Assembly (NCBI GenBank): GCA_023247955.1
Contig: JAHFFL010000052.1
Span: forward strand, 1-7,609
DNA from: Candidatus Omnitrophota bacterium
GTDB lineage: Bacteria > Omnitrophota > Gorgyraeia > 2-02-FULL-51-18
Length of the DNA: 7,609 bases
Direction: 5' to 3'
Made by a program: the position numbers and the translations under genes. The notes below the pieces were generated by a model that saw only the letters and a program-made list of their open reading frames with translations, did not search any database and was not told where the DNA came from. Positions 1-5,541 of the stretch are shown here, piece by piece (positions within the stretch are counted from its first letter, which is position 1; each line of letters begins with the position of its first letter).

Positions 1-1
1 C

Positions 2-70
2 GGCGGCGCCTCGCTCGAATACCTGGAAGGCAAAGAGCTTCCCGGAATCGCGGCGCTCGAAGACAAATGA
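2..70 (+). CDS. pgk: Phosphoglycerate kinase, C-terminal 22 residues (5' end outside window)
   Basis: Only the last 22 codons and the TGA stop are present. They read GGASLEYLEGKELPGIAAL followed by EDK, which matches the conserved C-terminal end of bacterial phosphoglycerate kinase: the GGGAS(L/F)E glycine-rich nucleotide-site segment, then a xLEGKxLPG helix. The enzyme interconverts 1,3-bisphosphoglycerate plus ADP and 3-phosphoglycerate plus ATP in cytosolic glycolysis/gluconeogenesis. The stop overlaps the tpiA start in an ATGA, so the two are probably translationally coupled. The pairing with tpiA is a classic glycolytic arrangement and supports the call. Nothing can be said about the rest of the protein or its promoter, which lie to the left of the window. 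Confidence 0.92.
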   Translation, partial: GGASLEYLEGKELPGIAALEDK

Positions 71-852
71 CCCCACCACCTCCGAGAAAGCCCCTGATCG
101 CCGGCAATTGGAAACTCAATAAAACCATCAAAGAGGCGATAGAGCTGGTGACCTTGCTCAAGCGCCTCATTACTGATTTTCAGAACGTGGACGTGGTGGT
201 CTGCCCGCCTTTTACGGCCTTGAGCGATGTCTCCGAGCTTTTGATGGAATCGGAGATCCAGCTGGGTGCCCAGGATTTGTACTGGGAGGAAAAGGGGGCG
301 TTCACCGGCGAGGTGTCCGGCGCGCTGATCAAAGACGCGGGCGCGGCGTTTGTCATCGTCGGCCATTCCGAAAGGCGGCAGTTTTTTCATGAGACTCACG
401 ACACCGTCCAAAAAAAAACCAAGGCGGCCCTGAAAAATGGGCTGATACCCATCGTGTGTATCGGGGAGACGCTGAAGGAACGTGAAGCCAGTAAAACTTT
501 TGAGGTGCTTGAAGCGCAGATCAAAGGAGCTTTCACCGGTTTTAACAAGGAAGAAATCCAGCAAATTACGGTCGCCTATGAACCGGTGTGGGCGATAGGG
601 ACCGGCAAGGTCGCGACGCCCGCGCAGGCCGAGGAAGCTCACGCGTTTGTCAGGGGGCGGATGCAAAAGGCTTTTGGGGAAGAGACGGCCGCGGCGCTGC
701 GCATCCTATACGGGGGCAGCGTCAAGCCGGACAACACCGCGGATTTGATGCGGGAGCCCGATATTGACGGCGCGCTTGTGGGCGGCGCAAGTCTTGAGCC
801 GAATAGTTTCGCGGAGATTGTAAAAAACGCCGGTGTGGCGGCCCTCCGCTAA
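67..852 (+). CDS. tpiA: Triosephosphate isomerase
   Basis: This cytosolic TIM-barrel enzyme interconverts dihydroxyacetone phosphate and glyceraldehyde 3-phosphate. All catalytic elements are visible: the GNWKLNK start motif with Asn14 and Lys16, the electrophile His100 in VGHSERR, the base Glu172 in AYEPVWAIGTG followed by the flexible loop-6 region, and the phosphate-binding YGGSVKPDN (about 215-223) and GALVGGASLE (about 235-244) segments. The length of 261 residues is slightly above the usual 250. The small excess includes a proline-rich leader, MTPPPPRK, with four consecutive prolines at residues 3-6. The ATG overlaps the pgk stop (ATGA) and has only a weak GAAG upstream (59-62), which suggests coupling to pgk translation. 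An A9 homopolymer (410-418) lies in the coding sequence, but the frame is intact. The identification is secure. Confidence 0.98.
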   Translation: MTPPPPRKPLIAGNWKLNKTIKEAIELVTLLKRLITDFQNVDVVVCPPFTALSDVSELLMESEIQLGAQDLYWEEKGAFTGEVSGALIKDAGAAFVIVGHSERRQFFHETHDTVQKKTKAALKNGLIPIVCIGETLKEREASKTFEVLEAQIKGAFTGFNKEEIQQITVAYEPVWAIGTGKVATPAQAEEAHAFVRGRMQKAFGEETAAALRILYGGSVKPDNTADLMREPDIDGALVGGASLEPNSFAEIVKNAGVAALR

Positions 853-869
853 AGGGCAGGACAAAAAGC

Positions 870-877
870 AGGGAAGG
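870..877 (+). promoter_or_regulatory. Shine-Dalgarno sequence of secG
   Basis: AGGGAAGG lies 5 bases before the secG ATG, in the only intergenic gap of any size in the window (853-882). It is a stronger site than those of most neighbours, which start inside or at the end of the preceding gene. The gap shows no convincing promoter or terminator, so secG probably shares the pgk-tpiA transcript. Confidence 0.7.
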
Positions 878-882
878 TCAAG

Positions 883-1326
883 ATGTATATTTTTCTGATT
901 GTCGTTCATGTCATTGTTTGCTTGGTGTTAATCCTCGTGGTTTTGCTGCAGGCCGGCAGGGGCGGCGGCGTTTCCGACATGATGGGCGGCGGACAGCCCC
1001 AAAGTATTTTCGGCACGCAGACCAATTCCTTCATGATGCGCGCGACCGAAGCGTGCGCCGTACTTTTTATCATCACCTCGCTGTCACTGGGGATCATCAC
1101 TTCGCAGAGAGGCAAGTCGCTGGTCGAAAAACAGGGGCTGGACAAGCTGAAAAGTAAACTGGCTACGGCGGCTAAGACGGCCGTTCCACCATCAGCTCCC
1201 GCGTCTTCGGTGACGCCTGCGGCAGCTGCTTCGGAACCGGCCAAAGACTCTACGAGTATTTCACCACCTGCTGTGGCCGCTGCGGCGAGCACTTCTGCCG
1301 CTCCCGCCGGAGCCAATGCAAGCTAA
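883..1326 (+). CDS. secG: Preprotein translocase subunit SecG
   Basis: SecG is the small inner-membrane partner of SecYE that stimulates SecA-driven export. The N-terminus has a first membrane helix (about residues 2-23) ending in VLLQAGRGGG, the family hallmark. A Gly/Met-rich loop with MMGGGQ and FGTQT follows, then a second helix (about 55-75). From about residue 93 to the end at 147 the tail is low complexity, rich in Ala, Pro, Ser and Thr, and probably unstructured. SecG proteins are often 75-110 residues, so this one is long because of that tail. The start is backed by a good AGGGAAGG at 870-877, 5 bases before the ATG and 30 bases after the tpiA stop. The last 11 bases overlap the downstream binding-protein gene. 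The pgk-tpiA-secG order recurs in many bacteria. The first half of the protein is decisive; the tail alone is not informative. Confidence 0.96.
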   Translation: MYIFLIVVHVIVCLVLILVVLLQAGRGGGVSDMMGGGQPQSIFGTQTNSFMMRATEACAVLFIITSLSLGIITSQRGKSLVEKQGLDKLKSKLATAAKTAVPPSAPASSVTPAAAASEPAKDSTSISPPAVAAAASTSAAPAGANAS

Positions 1327-2926
1327 GCATTATCCCGCCCGAGCAGCGGCGGGGTTCGTTTTTTTGATTTTAGTCGCGCCGTCTCTTCACGCCGCCTCCG
1401 TTCCTCACGGTGATTTTTTTGTTACGTCATCCATCGCCGAGCCGTCCAATCTGATTCCCTTTTTCGCGACAGACAGCGCTTCCGCCGAGATTTCCCGGCT
1501 TATTTTCAATGGGCTCGTCAAGGTCGACAAGGATTTGAAGCTGACCGGCGATTTGGCCGAGCACTGGGATATTCAGGATGGCGGCTTAAAGATCATCTTT
1601 CATTTACGAAAAGGAGTGCGGTGGCAGGACGGCGAGCCGTTCACGGCCGACGATGTGGAATTCACGTTTCAAAAACTCACCGACCCCGCCACGCCGACCC
1701 CGTACGGAGGTGATTTTGAAAAAGTAAAATCCTTGCGTGTTGTCGATCCCTATACGATAGAGGTCACTTACAAAGAACCGTTCGCTCCGGCCGTCGTCAG
1801 CTGGGGGATGGGCATTGTCCCCCGGCATCTCCTGCGCGGCGAGAATCTTCTCAGCACCGGTTTTGCGCGCCATCCGGTGGGTACGGGACCCTACCGGTTT
1901 CGCCGCTGGGAAAGCGGGGAAAGACTGGAGCTTGATGCCAACGCGGATTATTTTGAGGGGCGGCCGTTGATTGACCGCTATGTGTACAGAATTATTCCCG
2001 ATCCAGCGACGCTATTTCTGGAACTCCTGACGGAAGATCTGGATTCGGCGGGCCTCACTCCCCTGCAGTATCAGCGACAAACCCAGTCCAATTTTTTTCA
2101 AAAGATATTTGCCAAGTTCCGCATTCCAAGTCATTCGTACACCTATATCGGATACAATTTGAAAAGCCCGCTATTTTCCGACAAGCGCGTGCGCAAAGCC
2201 ATCGGAATGGCGATCCCTAAAAAAGAGATCATCGATACGACACTGCTTGGGCTCGGACAAGTCTGCACGGGCCCGTTTTTGCCGGGCACTTGGGCTTATG
2301 ACACAACGGTTTCTCCGGCAGTGTTTGATCCCGGGAAGGCAAAGCAAATTTTAAAAGAAGCGGGATGGAACGACTCGAATAGGGACGGCGTGCTGGAGAG
2401 AGACGGCCGGAAGTTTTCATTCACGATTCTGACCAATCAGGGGAATGAAGAAAGAAAGATGGCCTGCGAGATCATTCAAAAAAGTCTGCGGGATGTCGGT
2501 ATCGAGGTCCGAATACAGGTGGTGGAGTGGAGCACTTTTCTCAAAGAATTTATCGACAAGCGGCGTTTTGAGGCGGTGCTTTTGGCCTGGCAGCTGCCCG
2601 AAGACCCGGACCTCTACGATATTTTTCACTCTTCGCGGATGAGCGGAGGATTTAATTTTGTTTCTTATTCGAATCCCGAAGCGGACCGGTTGATGGAAGA
2701 GGGGCGGCGGTTGATTCCGGAAAGCCAAAGAGCGCCGGTGTATCACCGTTTGCACGAGCTCTTGGCCGAGGACGAGCCCTACACATTTCTCTATGTCGCC
2801 GACGCGTTGCCGGTGGTGCATCGCCGCTTTAGGGGAGTGGAACCGGCCCCCGCCGGCATCGGCTACAATTTTATCCGGTGGTTTGTACCCGAAAACGAGC
2901 GGCGGTATAAAACGGTGCGTGCTTAG
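1316..2926 (+). CDS. ABC transporter substrate-binding protein, family 5 (peptide/nickel type)
   Basis: This is an extracytoplasmic receptor that delivers solute to the permeases encoded next door. Residues 1-26 form a signal peptide: basic start, hydrophobic core around 12-21, and a SLHA/A signal peptidase I site. There is no lipobox cysteine, so the mature protein should be free in the periplasm. The family-5 signature is clear around residues 95-121 (FHLRKGVRWQDGEPFTADDV). It is followed by GTGPYRFRRW (189-198), a YIGYNL strand (about 277-282), and a DSNRDGVLERDG loop (353-364) of the acidic type common in this family. The C-terminal lobe has W425, DPDLYDIFHSS (430-440) and YSNPEADRLM (451-460). 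At 536 residues it has full family length. The start overlaps secG by 11 bases, with GGAG at 1309-1312 only 3 bases upstream; no better start keeps the signal peptide. The substrate cannot be read from sequence; peptides are the default guess, with nickel complexes, opines or oligosaccharides as alternatives. Confidence 0.93.
   Translation: MQAKHYPARAAAGFVFLILVAPSLHAASVPHGDFFVTSSIAEPSNLIPFFATDSASAEISRLIFNGLVKVDKDLKLTGDLAEHWDIQDGGLKIIFHLRKGVRWQDGEPFTADDVEFTFQKLTDPATPTPYGGDFEKVKSLRVVDPYTIEVTYKEPFAPAVVSWGMGIVPRHLLRGENLLSTGFARHPVGTGPYRFRRWESGERLELDANADYFEGRPLIDRYVYRIIPDPATLFLELLTEDLDSAGLTPLQYQRQTQSNFFQKIFAKFRIPSHSYTYIGYNLKSPLFSDKRVRKAIGMAIPKKEIIDTTLLGLGQVCTGPFLPGTWAYDTTVSPAVFDPGKAKQILKEAGWNDSNRDGVLERDGRKFSFTILTNQGNEERKMACEIIQKSLRDVGIEVRIQVVEWSTFLKEFIDKRRFEAVLLAWQLPEDPDLYDIFHSSRMSGGFNFVSYSNPEADRLMEEGRRLIPESQRAPVYHRLHELLAEDEPYTFLYVADALPVVHRRFRGVEPAPAGIGYNFIRWFVPENERRYKTVRA
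1332..1365 (+). terminator. Candidate intrinsic terminator/attenuator just after the secG stop
   Basis: Six bases after the secG stop, a GC-rich inverted repeat is followed by seven T. The arm CCCGCC (1334-1339) pairs with GGCGGG (1348-1353), and U-G and A-U pairs can extend it (1332-1333 with 1354-1355). The loop is 8 bases (1340-1347). After a 3-base spacer comes T7 (1359-1365). It sits in the signal-peptide codons of the binding-protein gene, where Pro/Ala-rich codons followed by TTT/TTG hydrophobic codons could make such a pattern by chance. If real, it would lower transcription of the importer relative to pgk-tpiA-secG. The pattern is seen in sequence; function is inference. Confidence 0.27.
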
Positions 2927-2939
2927 GCGGGGTTTATGA

Positions 2940-3917
2940 GTGAAGAGTTATTGTCTTAAAAGATTGGCGGGCTTAGTCCCGCTGTTTTTAGGGATTACAC
3001 TGCTCAGTTTTGCGGTGATTCACCTGGCGCCGGGCGGGCCGGGGGACGCGCAGACGGCGTTTAATCCGAAGATGACCGCACAGGCCAAAGAGAAGCTCAG
3101 GGAAACTTATGGTTTGAACCGGCCGCTGGCGGCCCAGTACCTGGACTGGGCACGGCGTCTGGCGCGTTTTGATTTCGGTCGCTCGTTTGCCGACGGCCGG
3201 GACGTGCGGAAAAAAGTCGCCGAGGCCATCCCGCTCACGCTTCTGATCAACGCTTTGTCACTGGGGCTGATCTTTCTTGTCGGGATTCCGCTGGGCGTGG
3301 CCGGGGCGGTTCACGAGGGCCGTTTGCCGGACAAAGTTTTATCCGTTGTCACGCTTGCCTTGTTTTCAGTGCCCACGTTTTGGCTTGCCCTTTTACTCAT
3401 GTCCGCTTTCGGCGTGCATTGGCGGCTGCTTCCGGTTTCCGGGATTCACTCCCTGCTGTACGAAGAAATGAGCTTTTGGGGAAAATGTATCGATACCGCA
3501 AAACACCTGGTGCTGCCGGTTTTTGTTTCTTCGCTCACGGGGCTTGCCGGAATCTCGCGTTTTACGCGAAGCAGCATGCTGGCGGCGCTGCGGCAAAATT
3601 ATATACGTACTGCGCGCGCTAAGGGCATTTCCGAATCGCGCGTGCTGTACCGCCACGCGCTCGGCAACGCCCTCTTGCCGGTGGTCACGATTTTAGGGCT
3701 TTCCGTTCCGGGTCTTTTGGGGGGAAGCGTTTTGTTTGAGACGGTTTTCTCGCTCCCCGGGATGGGGCGGCTTTTTTTCAGTTCGGTGTTCGCGCGGGAT
3801 TACCCGGTGATTATGGGGATACTTGTGCTGGGGGCTTTTTTGACGCTCTTGGGAAATTTACTCGCGGACTTGGCCACCGCGGCTGTGGATCCGCGCACGA
3901 GATCTGCCTTTCGATGA
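2940..3917 (+). CDS. ABC transporter permease, DppB/OppB/NikB type
   Basis: This is one half of the membrane channel of a family-5 importer. The protein begins with the typical positively charged start and first helix (about residues 8-30), then the conserved HLAPGGP at the start of a large periplasmic loop. Further membrane segments fall near 100-122, 132-158, 186-206, 242-265 and 286-310. The cytoplasmic EAA loop that docks on the ATPase is visible as YIRTARAKGISE through RHALGNALLPV (about 221-247). FETVFSLPGMGRL (about 266-278) and the DPRTR near the C-terminus are family features. The length of 325 is normal. The start is GTG at 2940, served by AGGCGG at 2925-2930. An ATG at 2936 is in another frame and opens only a seven-codon reading frame. 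The gene lies 13 bases after the binding-protein gene and overlaps the next permease by 4. The substrate is not inferable from this subunit. Confidence 0.94.
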   Translation: MKSYCLKRLAGLVPLFLGITLLSFAVIHLAPGGPGDAQTAFNPKMTAQAKEKLRETYGLNRPLAAQYLDWARRLARFDFGRSFADGRDVRKKVAEAIPLTLLINALSLGLIFLVGIPLGVAGAVHEGRLPDKVLSVVTLALFSVPTFWLALLLMSAFGVHWRLLPVSGIHSLLYEEMSFWGKCIDTAKHLVLPVFVSSLTGLAGISRFTRSSMLAALRQNYIRTARAKGISESRVLYRHALGNALLPVVTILGLSVPGLLGGSVLFETVFSLPGMGRLFFSSVFARDYPVIMGILVLGAFLTLLGNLLADLATAAVDPRTRSAFR

Positions 3918-4720
3918 AAGCCGCAATCGCTTGGGTATTCCTCATTGTGCTGGCCGCTTGCGCGGCGCCGTTTTTTTTAAACGGCCAGGCGCAGGCCATG
4001 GATTTCAGACATGCGCTCGAGCCCCCGTCCTTGGCGCATTGGTTTGGCACGGATTCACTGGGGCGTGATTTATTTAGCCGCGCGCTGCTCGGCGCCTCGG
4101 TTTCGCTGGGCGTGAGCGGGCTTGCGGTTTTCCTATCGCTTCTTTTCGGCGTATTCGTCGGCGTCATTGCCGGTTACCGGGGAGGGTGGTGCGACCGCCT
4201 GCTGATGGGACTCGTGGATACCCTGCTTTGTTTTCCAACCTTCTTCCTGATATTAGCGGTAGTTGCCGTTATCGGTTCAGGGCCGCTCGTGATTGCGGCG
4301 GTGATCGGGATTACCAGCTGGATGGGGACCGCCCGGCTTGTCCGCGCGGAAGTTTTGAGCTTGAGAGAAAGGGAGTTTATTCTGGCATCGAGAGCGCTTG
4401 GCGCCGGCTCCTGCCGGATTATATTCCGACATCTGGTCCCGAACGCGTTGGCGCCAGTAACCGTGAGCGCTGTACTGGGCCTCTGCGCGGCTATTTTGAC
4501 CGAGGGAGGGCTCAGCTTTCTGGGTGTTGGTGTGCCGCCTCCGGTACCCAGCTGGGGAAATATTTTGATGGAAGGAAAGTCAACGCTTGGCGTCGCTTGG
4601 TGGGTCTCCTTTTTTCCGGGCCTAATGATTTTTCTGACGGTTCTTTCGGCGCATACCATCGGCGAATATTTAAACGGGCGCTCGTCGGGAGGGAGGGCGA
4701 GTGTCCGCACCAGCGCTTGA
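3914..4720 (+). CDS. ABC transporter permease, DppC/OppC/NikC type (compact)
   Basis: This is the second membrane subunit, expected to pair with the preceding permease. Visible elements are a first helix (about 4-22), the family motif HWFGTDSLGRDLFSR (about 42-56), further helices near 64-87, 99-121, 124-142, 180-200 and 230-252, and the EAA loop REFILASRALGAG through RHLVPNALAPV (about 153-182). GLSFLGVGVPPPVPSWG (about 199-215) is another family hallmark. At 268 residues it is shorter than the usual 280-300, because the cytoplasmic leader before helix 1 is nearly absent and the usual GDGLRDALDPR-like C-terminus is replaced by HTIGEYLNG and a Ser/Gly/Arg-rich end. The ATG overlaps the previous stop (ATGA) with only a weak GAG upstream, which suggests coupling. 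The last 20 bases overlap the ATPase gene. NikC and some DppC relatives are similarly compact. The subunit assignment is sure; the substrate is not. Confidence 0.93.
   Translation: MKAAIAWVFLIVLAACAAPFFLNGQAQAMDFRHALEPPSLAHWFGTDSLGRDLFSRALLGASVSLGVSGLAVFLSLLFGVFVGVIAGYRGGWCDRLLMGLVDTLLCFPTFFLILAVVAVIGSGPLVIAAVIGITSWMGTARLVRAEVLSLREREFILASRALGAGSCRIIFRHLVPNALAPVTVSAVLGLCAAILTEGGLSFLGVGVPPPVPSWGNILMEGKSTLGVAWWVSFFPGLMIFLTVLSAHTIGEYLNGRSSGGRASVRTSA
4687..4697 (+). promoter_or_regulatory. Purine-rich Shine-Dalgarno region that sets the GTG start of ATPase 1
   Basis: GGGAGGGAGGG lies inside the end of the permease 2 gene, and its two GGGAGG-like registers lie about 4-8 bases before the GTG at 4701. 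It supports the overlapping GTG start over later in-frame codons, because the ABC domain already begins with LELRDLSVRF a few residues in. Confidence 0.6.
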
Positions 4721-5534
4721 ATTACGGGACTTAAGCGTACGTTTTCCCTCGGAGCCAGGCCGCCCCTCTTCCGTGGTGACGGCCGCGGACAGGGTGGGTC
4801 TCGCCGTGGAAGAGGCGTCGTTTACGGCGCTGGTCGGTGAATCGGGATCAGGCAAAAGTGTCACGGCGCTCGCGATTTGCCGGCTGCTTCAAGGAGGATT
4901 TATTTCCGGAGAGGCGTGGTACCGCGATGCGGCAGGCCGCAGGGCCGATCTCCTAAAAATGGACGAGGAGGGACTTTTGTCCATTCGAGGAAAAGAAATT
5001 TCTTATGTGTTTCAAGACCCGGCTTCTTTTTTGAACCCCGTGATGCGGGTGGGGGAGCAGATCATCGAATCGTGCCTCGCTCATTTTCGTGAGGGGAGGA
5101 TTCAGGCAAAAACAAAGGCCCTCGAAATTTTAAAATCACTGCGAATCAGCGACGCGGAGCGTGTTTACCGGTCATTTCCCCATGAGCTCTCGGGGGGTTT
5201 GTGCCAGCGCGCGATGCTTGCGGCCGCGCTTATCGCGGAGCCGCGCGTGCTGATCGCCGACGAGCCAACCACCGCGCTTGACGCGCCGGCCGAAAGAGAG
5301 ACGATGGAGCTTCTGACGGGGATCCAGAAGAAGAGAGGGCTCATGCTTATTTTTATCACGCACGATTTGTCGCTGGCGGAACGGTATTCCGATTCTATTT
5401 ATGTGATGGACAAAGGCCGCGTGATCGAGCGGCTCGAGAAGAAAAATGGTTTTTCCGCCACGCATCCGTATTCCCGTCGACTTTTTAACGCCAGTTTGGC
5501 CGGCGCCATACCCAAAACTTTGATCGAGGTCTGA
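4701..5534 (+). CDS. ABC transporter ATP-binding protein, DppD/OppD/NikD type (short form)
   Basis: This is a cytoplasmic ATPase that powers the importer and should heterodimerise with the next gene product. The nucleotide-binding motifs are complete: Walker A GESGSGKS (46-53), Q-loop Gln105 in YVFQDP, signature LSGGL (163-167) with CQR after it, Walker B VLIADEPT (183-190, Glu188 catalytic), D-loop ALD, and switch His221 in FITHDLS. FLNPVMRVGEQI after the Q-loop and the HPYSRRL near the C-terminus are typical of the peptide/nickel ATPase group. The protein ends about 20 residues past HPYSRRL, at 277. Full OppD/DppD proteins run about 320-340 with a cysteine-bearing C-terminal extension, which is missing here, as in the shorter NikD. 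The start is GTG at 4701, inside the preceding permease gene, with a purine-rich GGGAGGGAGGG at 4687-4697. Confidence 0.94.
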   Translation: MSAPALELRDLSVRFPSEPGRPSSVVTAADRVGLAVEEASFTALVGESGSGKSVTALAICRLLQGGFISGEAWYRDAAGRRADLLKMDEEGLLSIRGKEISYVFQDPASFLNPVMRVGEQIIESCLAHFREGRIQAKTKALEILKSLRISDAERVYRSFPHELSGGLCQRAMLAAALIAEPRVLIADEPTTALDAPAERETMELLTGIQKKRGLMLIFITHDLSLAERYSDSIYVMDKGRVIERLEKKNGFSATHPYSRRLFNASLAGAIPKTLIEV

Positions 5535-5541
5535 ATTGGTG

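Noticed and set aside
781..798. GGASLE coded in both the pgk end and the tpiA end, as a possible duplication
   Set aside because: The codons differ (synonymous use) and each motif is conserved in its own protein family, so the likeness is coincidental.
853..882. Promoter or terminator between tpiA and secG
   Set aside because: The 30-base gap has no inverted repeat with a T tract and no -35/-10 pair; only a ribosome site is visible.
906..1316. Minus-strand open frame opposite secG, Ala/Gly rich
   Set aside because: It is the reverse complement of the GC-rich SecG loop and the Ala/Pro tail, with low complexity and no family resemblance.
1394..1422. Possible fourth terminator, CCGT/ACGG with T7 after it, in the binding-protein gene
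   Set aside because: The stem is only 4 bp; the T run is explained by Phe codons in DFFVT of the mature protein start.
2936..2959. ATG at 2936 as the start of permease 1 or of a leader peptide
   Set aside because: It is in a different frame from the permease and ends after seven codons; the GTG at 2940 opens the conserved protein. There is no evidence for a regulatory leader.
4186..4734. Plus-strand 182-codon frame inside permease 2
   Set aside because: It is out of frame with the clear permease motifs, has no recognisable domain, and is a frame shadow of a GC-rich gene.
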